Positions 34,403-43,515 of a stretch of 64,000 nt of DNA are shown piece by piece. The notes under the pieces are model-generated. The model saw only the letters and a list, made by a program, of their open reading frames with translations. It ran no database searches and was not told where the DNA came from. Source of the stretch: Bacteroidia bacterium (lineage in GTDB: Bacteria > Bacteroidota > Bacteroidia > Cytophagales > Cyclobacteriaceae). Position numbers and translations under genes: made by a program. Positions within the stretch are counted from its first letter, which is position 1. Each line of letters opens with the position of its first letter. The DNA is taken from positions 62,001 to 126,000 of the forward strand of contig JAUIAO010000006.1 of NCBI GenBank assembly GCA_030425425.1. Reading direction: 5' to 3'.

Positions 34403-35629
34403 TTAAATCCTGGCAGCCATGAGCAAGTTCAGATCCTTGTAACCGAGATTGTATTTCCTGGCCAAATGGACATTAGTCACACTCCCCCGATAAGTATATA
34501 CGCCCTTCATAAACCACCGATTATTGAAGATCATTTCATTGATTCCCCCCATCTCTGAGATACTCATCAGAATCGGTGTAAAAATATTGGATATGGCAAT
34601 AGATGCCGTACGCGACACCCTGGAAGCAATATTCGGTACACAGTAATGGATCACTCCGTATTTAGTGAATGTAGGATTGACATGGCTGGTCATTTCACTG
34701 GTCTCTATGCAGCCACCCTGATCTATGCTTACATCGATCACTACCGAACCCGGCTTCATGTGAGATACCATCTCGTCGGTGATAATGCATTTATTTTTTC
34801 CTTTCTCAGCCCGGATTGCTCCTATTACTACATCCGCATTTTTAACCGCGTTTTCCAATGTAGCATTATCTATAGTAGATGTGTGCACTTGTTGTCCAAG
34901 CGCATGTTTAATCCTTCTTAGCTTATAAATATGATTGTCAAAAATCTGAATATCCACACCCAGACCGAGGCATGCTCTGGCTGCATATTCGGCTACTGTA
35001 CCAGCTCCCAAAATCACTACCTGTGTAGGTGGCACACCGGTGATTCCTCCAAGAATCACACCCTGGCCACCTGTAGTGTTACTAAGCAGCTCTGCAGCAA
35101 TCAGCATCACTGTACTACCAGCAATTTCACTCATCGCGCGAACTAGCGGAAGACCGCCCACCTTATCTTCTATAAATTCGTAGGCAATCGCTGTGATTTT
35201 CTTTTTGTTCAGTGCATGGATATAGTCCACAGATTGTCTACCTAGCTGAAACGCCGAAATGATGGTAGCTCCCTCGTTGATATACTCAATCTCTGCCAGA
35301 GTAGGTGGCTCTACTTTCATGATAATGTCCGCTTTGAAGACTTCCTTGGCTGATTGAGTAATCTTAGCACCTGCCTCGCTGTATTGTGCATCTGTATAAT
35401 GTGCCAGTCTACCAGCTTCAGCTTCTACCATTACCTCGTGTCCATTGGCCACCAGTACTTCTACAGATTCTGGTTTCAGGGTTACCCTGCCTTCCTGCAA
35501 GGAAATTTCTTTGGGCACACCTATAAACAGAGATTTAGAGCCGCGTCTTATTTTTGCGGGGGCTTCCTGGGGATACAAACTTTGCTCGCGAGCCAGTTGA
35601 GCAAAACCAGACTTTTTGATGTCAGCCAT
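34403..35629 (-). CDS. ald: Alanine dehydrogenase
   Basis: A 408-residue member of the AlaDH/PNT family, converting alanine to pyruvate with NAD+. The N-terminal part has IGVPKEISLQEGRVTLKPE and KADIIMKVEPP; the NAD fold has VILGAGTVAEYAARACLGLG near residue 206, and DVSIDQGGCIETSEMT near 300 is a family hallmark. The usual YLHLA segment with a catalytic His reads ISAFQLGRQ here, so that His is missing, and there is a 35-residue N-terminal extension. This looks like a divergent Bacteroidota form. It overlaps the 3' end of tsaE by 8 bases. Confidence 0.88.
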   Translation of the reverse strand: MADIKKSGFAQLAREQSLYPQEAPAKIRRGSKSLFIGVPKEISLQEGRVTLKPESVEVLVANGHEVMVEAEAGRLAHYTDAQYSEAGAKITQSAKEVFKADIIMKVEPPTLAEIEYINEGATIISAFQLGRQSVDYIHALNKKKITAIAYEFIEDKVGGLPLVRAMSEIAGSTVMLIAAELLSNTTGGQGVILGGITGVPPTQVVILGAGTVAEYAARACLGLGVDIQIFDNHIYKLRRIKHALGQQVHTSTIDNATLENAVKNADVVIGAIRAEKGKNKCIITDEMVSHMKPGSVVIDVSIDQGGCIETSEMTSHVNPTFTKYGVIHYCVPNIASRVSRTASIAISNIFTPILMSISEMGGINEMIFNNRWFMKGVYTYRGSVTNVHLARKYNLGYKDLNLLMAARI

Positions 35630-36038
35630 GCGTGAAGATGGTTATTTCTCTTCCATTATCTCCTGCTAATTTAATATTAATTTCAAGGTGTTGATCGGGG
35701 ATCAGATCATTTATCATTTCGGGCCATTCTATAAAGCAGGGATCACCTGAATAAAAGTATTCTTCTACACCTATTTCTATTGCTTCACGCAAGTTTTCAA
35801 TCCTATAAAAATCAAAATGATAAATGGAACGATCATCTCCATCCCGATACTCATTGACAATAGAAAAAGTAGGTGAACTCATAGAATCTTCAACACCCAA
35901 TTGCTCGCAAATCACTTTGATCAGCGTAGTTTTTCCAGCACCCATTTCTCCATTGAAACACACAATTGGGTAATTTTGAAGCTTTGCTATGATCTGCACC
36001 GCGACTCCTCCGAGCTCACTTTCATTTGAAACAATCAC
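35622..36038 (-). CDS. tsaE: tRNA threonylcarbamoyladenosine biosynthesis ATPase TsaE
   Basis: A 138-residue P-loop ATPase needed with TsaB and TsaD for t6A37 in tRNAs reading ANN codons. Walker A is GEMGAGKTTLIK near residues 30-41; SSPTFSIVNEY and YHFDFYRIENLREAIEIGVEEYF are exact family marks, with FIEWPE near 107. The start codon is GTG at 36038. It lies in a run porX-tsaE-ald on one strand, with 78 bases after porX and an overlap into ald. Confidence 0.95.
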   Translation of the reverse strand: MIVSNESELGGVAVQIIAKLQNYPIVCFNGEMGAGKTTLIKVICEQLGVEDSMSSPTFSIVNEYRDGDDRSIYHFDFYRIENLREAIEIGVEEYFYSGDPCFIEWPEMINDLIPDQHLEINIKLAGDNGREITIFTHG

Positions 36039-36116
36039 TTTATTGGACTTTTAAATTTGATCACCATTCCATGAACATCTTGGTCAAATACTCTCCTATC
36101 GCCTACCAAGAATCAA

Positions 36117-37667
36117 TTATTTCGGCTCTAATTCGATCAAGGGCACTATGACCTCCTCCATACTCACACCTCCATGCTGGAAGGTATCCTTGTAAAAGTT
36201 GACGTAATAGTTGAAGTTATTTGGATAGGCAAAGAAATAGTCTTCCCTGGCGAAAGCAAATGAAGTACTCACATTTACTTTTGGCAACCGAAGTTCTTCC
36301 GGATTTCTACTAAACAAGACGCCCTTTTCATCAAATGCGAGGTTTTTCCCTGCTTTGTATCTAAGGTTGGTGTTGGTGTTTCGATCTCCAATGATCTTGT
36401 ATGGCTTCTTCACCCGGATAGTCCCATGATCTGTAGTGATTACTACTTTTACTTTTTGATTTGACAGTACTCGCAGCAAATCGTAAAGCGAAGAATGTGA
36501 AAACCATGATTTGGTAAGCGACCTGTATGCAGATTCATCAGGTGCCAATTCACGAATCATTTGCATATCCGTGCGAGCATGTGAAAGCATGTCTACAAAA
36601 TTGTAAACTATGGCATTCAAATCATTATTCAATAGGTTTTTTGCTCCTTCTGCCAAGGATTTCCCGTCTGCCGTTTTGATGATTTTGTTGTAACTATACT
36701 TGATATCCAAGCGTTCTTTTTCGAGGTTTTTTCCAAGAAGCTCGGATTCATATTGATTTTTACCTTCCTCCTCATCTTCGCCTACCCATAGTTCAGGGTG
36801 ATTTTTCGCAATATCAAGCGGCATCATTCCAGCAAAAAGAGCGTTTCGGGCATAGGCCGTAGTAGTAGGCAAGATGGAATAATAATAATCTTTCCTATTG
36901 ATCTTGAACAGGTCGGCTATTGCTGGCTCCAGCAATTCCCACTGATCAAATCGAAGATTATCAATCACTATGAGGAATACGGGTTCTTCCTGTTTCAAGA
37001 GCGGGAATACTCGCTTTTTCAAAACCTGATGAGAAAGCATTGGCCGGTCTACATCCGGGTCTGTGAGCCAGTCTTTGTAATAATCAAAAATAAAATCCGA
37101 AAAGCGCTGATTTGCCTCTGTCCATTGGCTATTCAGTACTTCATGCATGCTTTTATCTTCGGTATTGTCAATTCTCAAATCCCAATAAACCAACTTTCTG
37201 TAAAGATCAGCCCAACCTTCAAAATCCTCCAGATCTTGCACGGACATACTCAACTGTGCGAACTCCTGTTGGTAGCCGAGGTTGGTTTTTTCTGATACAA
37301 TTCGCTTATTATCAAGAATCTTCTTGACTGATAATAATATTTGATTGGGGTTCAATGGCTTGATCAGGTAATCAGCGATTTTAGCCCCGATAGCCTCCTC
37401 CATGATGTATTCTTCCTCACTCTTGGTGATCATCACTACAGGAAGATTCGGGTGCGTGGATTTGATATAATTCAAGGTTTCAAGACCAGACATTCCAGGC
37501 ATATTTTCGTCCAGGAAAACAATATCGAACGTACCATGATCAATTTCCTCTAAAGCATCCGACCCACTATTGACTGGTGTCACATCAAAACCCTTATTGC
37601 TCAAAAACAAAATATGAGGTTTTAATAAATCTATTTCGTCATCAGCCCACAATATCTTATAATTCAT
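36117..37667 (-). CDS. porX: PorX: response regulator fused to a PglZ-type phosphatase domain
   Basis: A 516-residue two-domain regulator of type IX secretion. Residues 1-120 form a receiver with acidic pocket Asp9/Asp10, phospho-acceptor Asp53 (VFLDENMPG), Thr81 and Lys103 (YLIKPL). The C-terminal PglZ/alkaline-phosphatase-like domain has VFLIVIDNLRFDQW, SILPTTTAYARNALFAGMMP and VVITTDHGTIRVKKP, giving the metal ligands and nucleophilic Thr. PorX pairs with the PorY kinase and in Porphyromonas acts with an ECF sigma factor. Length matches (about 515). It starts 140 bases from the divergent HD gene, with nested inverted repeats between. Confidence 0.95.
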   Translation of the reverse strand: MNYKILWADDEIDLLKPHILFLSNKGFDVTPVNSGSDALEEIDHGTFDIVFLDENMPGMSGLETLNYIKSTHPNLPVVMITKSEEEYIMEEAIGAKIADYLIKPLNPNQILLSVKKILDNKRIVSEKTNLGYQQEFAQLSMSVQDLEDFEGWADLYRKLVYWDLRIDNTEDKSMHEVLNSQWTEANQRFSDFIFDYYKDWLTDPDVDRPMLSHQVLKKRVFPLLKQEEPVFLIVIDNLRFDQWELLEPAIADLFKINRKDYYYSILPTTTAYARNALFAGMMPLDIAKNHPELWVGEDEEEGKNQYESELLGKNLEKERLDIKYSYNKIIKTADGKSLAEGAKNLLNNDLNAIVYNFVDMLSHARTDMQMIRELAPDESAYRSLTKSWFSHSSLYDLLRVLSNQKVKVVITTDHGTIRVKKPYKIIGDRNTNTNLRYKAGKNLAFDEKGVLFSRNPEELRLPKVNVSTSFAFAREDYFFAYPNNFNYYVNFYKDTFQHGGVSMEEVIVPLIELEPK

Positions 37668-37696
37668 TTCTTTCTTTTTAATAATTTATGATCGCG

Positions 37697-37752
37697 TGAT
37701 TTGCGCACATTCATTTTGGTTAGAAACCAAAGCACAGAAAATGCGCAAATCA
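37697..37752. promoter_or_regulatory. Nested inverted repeats between porX and the HD gene
   Basis: Outer arms TGATTTGCGCA (37697-37707) and TGCGCAAATCA (37742-37752) match over 11 bases. Inside the loop, TTTGGTT (37715-37721) and AACCAAA (37725-37731) form a second 7-base hairpin. The block lies about 30 bases ahead of the porX ATG and could be a two-site operator or a leader structure. Confidence 0.6.
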
Positions 37753-37767
37753 TGCTGTTTTTTAGTC

Positions 37768-37775
37768 TATTTTTG
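37768..37775 (+). promoter_or_regulatory. -7 box (TATTTTTG) for the HD/lpx operon
   Basis: Matches TAnnTTTG, 33 bases before the TTG start at 37808. No TTTG sits at the -33 position. Confidence 0.4.
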
Positions 37776-37807
37776 GATTTCGAACAAATATCAAACCGCT
37801 TTCAGAT

Positions 37808-39043
37808 TTGAACAAAAAGAAAATCCTCAATGATCCTGTTTATGGATTCATCAATATACCCAACGATCTGATATATGACATTATTGAGCATCCATATTTT
37901 CAGAGGCTCAGACGAATAAAACAACTAGGTCTGACGGACTATGTTTATCCGGGCGCACTGCACACCAGGTTTCACCACGCAATTGGTGCTACCTATCTCA
38001 TGCAAAAATCCCTGGATACACTTCGTAGCAAAGGTGTGATGATCTTTGATGCGGAATATGAAGCGGCACTTTTAGCGATACTATTGCACGATGTGGGGCA
38101 TGGCCCATTCTCTCACACCTTAGAGTTTAGTTTGTTTCAGGATGTGAGACACGAGCAAATATCCCTTTGGATGTTTGATCATCTGAATAAAGAATTTGGT
38201 GGTCAATTAGAATTGGCCAAACAAATATTCACAGGCAGATATCATAGAAAATTTTTAACTCAACTCGTTTCCAGCCAACTGGATGTAGATAGACTGGACT
38301 ATCTGAAAAGAGATAGTTTTTTCACAGGAGTGCATGAAGGTACGATCGGTGCGGAGCGAATCATCAAGATGCTCAATGTGCACAACGATGAACTGGTTGT
38401 GGAAGAAAAAGGAATTTACAGCATTGAGAATTTCCTCGGTGCCCGAAGATTGATGTATTGGCAGGTATATCTACATAAAACTTCAATAGCGGCAGAGGCC
38501 ATGTTGATTTCTTTGATCAGAAGAGCAAAGCACCTTACACAAAAAGGGAAAAATGTTCCTGCCACTCCGGCTTTCAGAATTTTTCTGGAAAGAGATATCA
38601 GTAAGGAGGAATTTGCCGAAGACAAGGACTTACTGGCAATATTTGCCCAGTTAGATGACATGGATATTTGGGGATCGATCAAAATGTGGCTCTCTCATGG
38701 AGATGTGGTTCTGAGTAAGTTAAGTCAGGATTTATTGAATAGAAAGCTGTTCAAAATCAAATTGTCCAACGAAAAATTTCCGAAAGAAACCCTTGAAGAA
38801 ATCGGTAGCTTATTAGAGCAACAAGGATATAGCAAATCGCAAGCGAAGTATTTCATGGATCGTGGTGCCCTGAGCAACTCTGCCTACATACCCAAAGGTG
38901 GAAGCATCAACATCATGATGAAAAATGGCGAGATTATTGATGTAGCACAAGCTTCGGATTTACCAAATATCAAGGTCATGAGTAAAATCGTCAAAAAGTA
39001 TTACCTGTGTTATCCAAAGGAAGTGAATTTAACCACTCTTTAA
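37808..39043 (+). CDS. HD domain phosphohydrolase
   Basis: A 411-residue metal-dependent phosphohydrolase of the dGTPase-like HD group. The metal site is in order: TRFHHAIGATYLM near residue 53, LLAILLHDVGHGPFSHTLE near 90 (the HD pair) and SQLDVDRLDYLKRDSFFTG near 160 (the last Asp). Substrate may be a dNTP, not provable here. The start is a TTG at 37808, which yields MNKKKILNDPVYGF, the conserved opening. It is followed after 9 bases by lpxD, and the order HD-lpxD-lpxC/fabZ-lpxA suggests one operon. Confidence 0.92.
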   Translation: MNKKKILNDPVYGFINIPNDLIYDIIEHPYFQRLRRIKQLGLTDYVYPGALHTRFHHAIGATYLMQKSLDTLRSKGVMIFDAEYEAALLAILLHDVGHGPFSHTLEFSLFQDVRHEQISLWMFDHLNKEFGGQLELAKQIFTGRYHRKFLTQLVSSQLDVDRLDYLKRDSFFTGVHEGTIGAERIIKMLNVHNDELVVEEKGIYSIENFLGARRLMYWQVYLHKTSIAAEAMLISLIRRAKHLTQKGKNVPATPAFRIFLERDISKEEFAEDKDLLAIFAQLDDMDIWGSIKMWLSHGDVVLSKLSQDLLNRKLFKIKLSNEKFPKETLEEIGSLLEQQGYSKSQAKYFMDRGALSNSAYIPKGGSINIMMKNGEIIDVAQASDLPNIKVMSKIVKKYYLCYPKEVNLTTL

Positions 39044-39052
39044 AAAGGATTT

Positions 39053-40078
39053 ATGAGTTGGACTGTTGATCAAATAGCGAAGTTGTTGGATGGAAGGGTG
39101 GTTGGAGATGGAAACAAGAAAATCCAAAGTATTTCACCGCTCAATACTGCCGGGAAAGATGACCTTTCATTTCTGTCCAATCCAAAATACAAGCACCTCG
39201 TTCCGAATACCCAAGCAGGTGCAATCATAATAGACTCAGAATACGAAATGAGCGAGGATACCGAAATGACTTTTATAATTGTGCAGGATCCGTATGCCTC
39301 AATCACCTTGCTTCATACAGAGTTTGAACGTCGAAAAAGTCAATTAAAAACAGGTTGGGAAGATCCAGTTTTTATTGGAGAAAAATCAAAAATTGGATCC
39401 GATGTTTATTTGGGAGCCTTTTCCTACATTGGTAAAGGCGTGACAATCGGAAATGGGGTAAAAATTCATCCACACGTACATATTGGTGATCATACCGTAA
39501 TTGGAGATCACACAATAATTTATCCTGGTGTGAAAATTTACTCCCAATCAGCAATCGGAAAATACTGTACCATTCAGGCGGGTGCAGTGATTGGCTCACA
39601 TGGCTTTGGCTATGCTCCTCAGCCGGACGGTTCTTATCAGGGCATTCCGCAGGCAGGAAATGTAAAGCTGGAAGATCATGTAGATATTGGAGCCAACACC
39701 ACAATAGATTGTGCCACATTCGGAACTACCTTGATTGAAAAAGGTGTTAAAATCGATAACCTGGTGCAAATTGGTCACAATGTGATGATAGGTAGAGACA
39801 CGGTAATCGCAGCACAAACAGGCATTTCAGGGAGCACAACCATTGGCAAAAACGTAATGATTGGGGGCCAAGTAGGCACGGTAGGTCATATTCATATAGC
39901 GGACTCCACCAAAGTAGGTGCGCGCTCTGGAGTTACAAAAAGCACAAAATCAGACCAAATCTTATTTGGTGTACCAGCAATGGATAGACATGAATATCTT
40001 AAGTCTTATGCTGTGTATAAGAAATTACCTGAGCTGATGCGACGCATTGAAGAACTCGAACGAAATCCTTTAGTTTAG
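39053..40078 (+). CDS. lpxD: UDP-3-O-(3-hydroxyacyl)glucosamine N-acyltransferase
   Basis: A 341-residue enzyme adding the second hydroxyacyl chain to UDP-GlcN in lipid A synthesis. The N-terminal uridine-binding domain (VDQIAKLLDGRVVGDGN, DDLSFLSNPKYKH) is followed by a left-handed beta helix of hexapeptide repeats (about 100-310) and a C-terminal helix (MRRIEELER). The catalytic His lies in VQIGHNVMIG near residue 240, after AVIGSHGFGYAPQPDG. AAAAAGGATTT ahead of the ATG includes a weak Shine-Dalgarno. Length is standard. Confidence 0.97.
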   Translation: MSWTVDQIAKLLDGRVVGDGNKKIQSISPLNTAGKDDLSFLSNPKYKHLVPNTQAGAIIIDSEYEMSEDTEMTFIIVQDPYASITLLHTEFERRKSQLKTGWEDPVFIGEKSKIGSDVYLGAFSYIGKGVTIGNGVKIHPHVHIGDHTVIGDHTIIYPGVKIYSQSAIGKYCTIQAGAVIGSHGFGYAPQPDGSYQGIPQAGNVKLEDHVDIGANTTIDCATFGTTLIEKGVKIDNLVQIGHNVMIGRDTVIAAQTGISGSTTIGKNVMIGGQVGTVGHIHIADSTKVGARSGVTKSTKSDQILFGVPAMDRHEYLKSYAVYKKLPELMRRIEELERNPLV

Positions 40079-40096
40079 CAACTACAAAGACCCAAA

Positions 40097-41491
40097 ATGA
40101 AAGTTTACCAACAGACAATCAAAAAACCTGTTACATTATCAGGAAACGGACTCCACACAGGTCAGTCGGTAAATATCACTTTTAAGCCGGCTAGAGCAAA
40201 TCATGGGATCAAATTTCAGAGAATTGATTTACCTGATGAGCCTACGATCGATGCAGACGTAGACTATGTAGTAGAGGTAATAAGAGGTACCACTCTTGAG
40301 CAAAATGGTGCACGCATACAAACAATTGAACATGTTCTGTCGAGTTTGGTAGGATTAGAGATTGACAATATACTGATCCAATTGGACGCACAGGAAGTAC
40401 CAATTCTGGATGGTAGTGCCAAACCTTTTGTAGAAGCAATTCTTGAGGCAGGTATCAAAGAACAAAACGCTCAAAGGAATTTCTTCGAAATCTCTGACAG
40501 CATTTTTCATCAGGAAAAAGAGATTGGAGTAGAAATAGCTGCACTGCCATTAGACGACTATCGGGTTACCGTAATGGTTGATTACAATTCGAAGGTATTA
40601 GGCAGTCAGCATGCGTCGCTCAACAGACTCGAAGATTACATAGATGAGATAGCTCCATGCCGCACATTTTGTTTTTTACACGAAGTTGAAGAATTGTATA
40701 AAAGTGACTTGATTAAGGGTGGCGATTTGAGCAATGCGGTGGTAATTGTAGACCGTAAAGTAGAAGCTTCAGAAATTGAGAAAATCTCTAAACTTCTTAA
40801 CAAACCAAAAATAGAATTTTACGGAGAAGGCATTCTAAATGAAGAAAAACTTCAATTCTCCAATGAGCCCGCAAGACATAAACTCTTAGATGTGCTTGGC
40901 GATCTTGCATTGATTGGTCGCCCTCTGAAAGCACAGGTATTAGCGGCCAGGCCCGGTCATGCCACCAATATCGCCTTTGCCAGAAAACTGAAGAAAATAA
41001 TGTTGGATAATCGCCCTTCCAACATCCCACAATATGATCCTAAAGTACCCGCGGTGCTGGACATCACCAAAATCACCAAGCTTTTACCCCATAGATATCC
41101 ATTCTTGCTGGTAGACAAAATTTTCCATTTGGACGAAAAACAGATCGCGGGAATCAAGAATGTGACAATGAATGAACCTTTTTTTGAAGGACATTTCCCG
41201 GGAAATCCTGTCATGCCTGGAGTTTTACAGGTGGAGGCAATGGCGCAGATAGGCGGAATTCTGGTTCTTAATTCAGTAGAAGATCCAGAAAACTATTGGA
41301 CATATTTTCTTGGAATAGAAGATTTTAAATTTAGAAAAATGGTAGTTCCAGGAGATACACTTGTCATGAAACTAGAACTGATGCAGCCAATTCGTAGAGG
41401 TTATGCAAAAATGAAAGGAGTGGCTTATGTGGGCAACAATCTGGTTTGTGAGGGAATAATGTCGGCCAGTATTGTAAGAAAAGACGCATGA
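40097..41491 (+). CDS. lpxC-fabZ: Bifunctional UDP-3-O-acyl-GlcNAc deacetylase / 3-hydroxyacyl-ACP dehydratase
   Basis: A 464-residue fusion found in Bacteroidota. Residues 1 to about 300 are LpxC, the zinc deacetylase committing to lipid A: HTGQSVNITFKPA, the zinc His in IQTIEHVLSSL, and NEPARHKLLDVLGDLALIGR with the second His and the Asp. Residues about 315-464 are FabZ: ITKLLPHRYPFLLVDKI with the catalytic His, and GHFPGNPVMPGVLQVEAMAQ with the catalytic Glu. The fusion ties lipid A flux to hydroxyacyl-ACP use. It overlaps lpxA by 4 bases (ATGA). Confidence 0.98.
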   Translation: MKVYQQTIKKPVTLSGNGLHTGQSVNITFKPARANHGIKFQRIDLPDEPTIDADVDYVVEVIRGTTLEQNGARIQTIEHVLSSLVGLEIDNILIQLDAQEVPILDGSAKPFVEAILEAGIKEQNAQRNFFEISDSIFHQEKEIGVEIAALPLDDYRVTVMVDYNSKVLGSQHASLNRLEDYIDEIAPCRTFCFLHEVEELYKSDLIKGGDLSNAVVIVDRKVEASEIEKISKLLNKPKIEFYGEGILNEEKLQFSNEPARHKLLDVLGDLALIGRPLKAQVLAARPGHATNIAFARKLKKIMLDNRPSNIPQYDPKVPAVLDITKITKLLPHRYPFLLVDKIFHLDEKQIAGIKNVTMNEPFFEGHFPGNPVMPGVLQVEAMAQIGGILVLNSVEDPENYWTYFLGIEDFKFRKMVVPGDTLVMKLELMQPIRRGYAKMKGVAYVGNNLVCEGIMSASIVRKDA

Positions 41492-42270
41492 TCCATAAGC
41501 TTGCAGATGTACATTCAAATGCCAGCATAGGCTCTGATACCACGATAGAAGCATTCACCTCTATTGCTGAAGATGTAATAATTGGCAATAATTGCTGGAT
41601 TGGTCCAAATACCACCATCTTAAACGGCGCACGTATTGGAAACAATTGTCGTATATATCCGGGTGCTGTGATTTCCGGAGAACCTCAGGATTTGAAATTT
41701 GAAGGAGAGCACTCAACAGCAACTATCGGAAATAACACCACAATCAGGGAATGTGTGACGATCAACAGAGGCACCAAACTGGATAGAGGTGACACAAAAG
41801 TAGGTGAAGGGTGCACCATAATGGCATACACGCATATCGCTCATGATTGCATCATTGATAAACATGTGATTCTTGCGAATGGCGTACAGATGGCTGGACA
41901 TGTTCAAATAGGAGAATATGCTTTTGTTGGGGGAACTGCGGCAATCCATCAATTCGTGAAAATTGGAAGACATGCTATGGTCTCGGGAGGATCACTCGTC
42001 AGAAAAGATGTGCCTCCATTTGTTACAGCTGCCAGGGACCCTTTGTCTTATTCCGGCATCAATTCGGTTGGATTAAGAAGAAGGGGATATAGCATTGAGA
42101 AAATTAGAGAAATTCAGGATATCTATAGAATTTTTTATGTCTCTGGATTAAACAACCAACAAGCTATGGATAAAATTAAATTCGAAGCAGGACCTACAGA
42201 AGAGAGAGACTTAATTATCAGGTTTATAGAAAACTCTAGCAGAGGCATGATGAAAGGCCCTATTAATTGA
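41488..42270 (+). CDS. lpxA: Acyl-ACP--UDP-N-acetylglucosamine O-acyltransferase
   Basis: A 260-residue left-handed beta-helix enzyme for the first step of lipid A synthesis. Hexapeptide repeats fill residues 1-190; the catalytic His is in MAYTHIAHDCIID (about residue 125), with GHVQIGEYAFVGGTAAIHQF after it and the helical tail GLRRRGYSIEKIREIQDIYR. Length is typical (255-262). Start ATG overlaps the lpxC-fabZ stop. Last gene of the operon. Confidence 0.97.
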   Translation: MIHKLADVHSNASIGSDTTIEAFTSIAEDVIIGNNCWIGPNTTILNGARIGNNCRIYPGAVISGEPQDLKFEGEHSTATIGNNTTIRECVTINRGTKLDRGDTKVGEGCTIMAYTHIAHDCIIDKHVILANGVQMAGHVQIGEYAFVGGTAAIHQFVKIGRHAMVSGGSLVRKDVPPFVTAARDPLSYSGINSVGLRRRGYSIEKIREIQDIYRIFYVSGLNNQQAMDKIKFEAGPTEERDLIIRFIENSSRGMMKGPIN

Positions 42271-42365
42271 ATTCCCGCTGAGAAAATACCCTATTCAGGG
42301 GATATGAGAAAACATAAGAACCTTATATTTTTGACAAAATCAAATTCAAATCGATGTGAATAGCT

Positions 42366-42378
42366 GTTGTTTGGTGGA
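42366..42378 (+). repeat. Degenerate copy of the GTCGTTTGGTGGG motif
   Basis: GTTGTTTGGTGGA, matching the first 12 bases of the 4113 and 5065 copies with one change. All three loci also have CGGCTC within about 70 bases, which may be chance. Confidence 0.35.
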
Positions 42379-42473
42379 CTAATTTGGGAATTCTCCGGTC
42401 TTAACTACGGCTCGCTATCAGAAAATCGAGAAAATTGAATAATTTACAACTATCAAAAAATGACCATCCATTT

Positions 42474-42968
42474 ATGAAAAAATTCACCCAACTATTGACT
42501 GTGCTGGTATTTATCTCATTATCAATATTCGTCTCCTGTAAAAAAGACAAAACAGGAGGAGATCCAGAACCAGATTTGACAGATGTATATGGAAGCGCAT
42601 TGGCTTCTGCAACCTGGGCACCTACAAATGTATCATTCGATGAGCAACCCAGAACAGAATGGGATGGATTCTCATTGACAATAAATTATGTAGAGGCTAG
42701 TGATGCCGGTAATATAATTGCCAATAGTATTCCTACTGAAACAGGAGCAGAAGATGTCTGGGGAGATGAAGAAACATTCACATTGTCAGACTTTGATACA
42801 GAAGGACATTCTTTCAAAATTACCAGAAGTGACAATGTAGAAATGATGGCAACTTTGAATGCTGATGAAGCACCTTCCACGCTTACATTAGAGTTTAGGG
42901 TAGAAGATCCAAATCTAAGAGTTAATGGATTTTATGGAAACTGGGTTTTTGAATTTGAAAAGCAATAG
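42474..42968 (+). CDS. Small lipoprotein of unknown function
   Basis: A 164-residue lipoprotein with leader FTQLLTVLVFISLSIFVSC (Cys22) followed by KKDKTGGDPEP. The start at 42474 is preferred over a TTG-opened frame from 42435. The mature part is beta-rich and acidic, ending in FYGNWVFEFEK, a pattern like Bacteroidota lipocalin-type lipoproteins. Function unknown. It has its own terminator. Confidence 0.75.
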   Translation: MKKFTQLLTVLVFISLSIFVSCKKDKTGGDPEPDLTDVYGSALASATWAPTNVSFDEQPRTEWDGFSLTINYVEASDAGNIIANSIPTETGAEDVWGDEETFTLSDFDTEGHSFKITRSDNVEMMATLNADEAPSTLTLEFRVEDPNLRVNGFYGNWVFEFEKQ

Positions 42969-42993
42969 TAAATAGAGAATTGAATATCTTTGA

Positions 42994-43017
42994 GGGAACG
43001 ATTCGTTCCCTTTTTTT
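42994..43017 (+). terminator. Terminator whose T run touches the next start codon
   Basis: GGGAACG-ATT-CGTTCCC followed by seven T (43011-43017). The next base begins the ATG at 43018. Confidence 0.88.
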
Positions 43018-43515
43018 ATGTTGTATCAAGACAAATATTTCGATCAGGATAAAAACTCTATACTTAGAGCGGCACAGGGTTTTGTAGAACCACAGTTACT
43101 CAATACCTGGGTGAAAATCGCTTACAAAAGCTATATGCAGATGGAAAACCCGATGGGTTTGGTAGATGATTTTATCCTCAGGATAGAAAAAGTAGAAAAA
43201 TACAACACGGAATTTCTTCAGGAATTGTATGAAATTCTGGCTGCTATTTACCGTTTAAAGAAAGGCAGTAATCAGTTAGAATTCATTTGGGATGGCAGAA
43301 GTAATTATGAAGTTTATGCCGAAAACTGGTCAGAATGGTTCGAACATTCTGTCACTAAACTAAGCTTGAGACCGGAAGTATATCGAGGAATTTTAAAGGC
43401 TTGTATTCTTCAAGAACCAGTAAACCACAAATTTTTGTATTACGGAATAAGGCGATTGATGCTTGGTGAGTACAAATTGAAAATCACAAGAAATAAAATT
43501 CTTAAGACTGCCTAA
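43018..43515 (+). CDS. Hypothetical protein, 165 residues
   Basis: A soluble, mostly helical protein with many aromatic residues (IWDGRSNYEVYAENWSEWFE near 95-114). No family recognised; no signal peptide. The ATG at 43018 abuts the T run of a terminator, so either the real start is later (Met40 at MQMENPMG is in frame) or the gene is transcribed only by read-through or from a promoter inside the lipoprotein gene. It ends directly against the convergent acyP stop. Confidence 0.7.
   Translation: MLYQDKYFDQDKNSILRAAQGFVEPQLLNTWVKIAYKSYMQMENPMGLVDDFILRIEKVEKYNTEFLQELYEILAAIYRLKKGSNQLEFIWDGRSNYEVYAENWSEWFEHSVTKLSLRPEVYRGILKACILQEPVNHKFLYYGIRRLMLGEYKLKITRNKILKTA

Noticed and set aside
40097..41491. 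lpxC-fabZ fusion as a novelty
   Set aside because: The fusion is a known and common feature of Bacteroidota.
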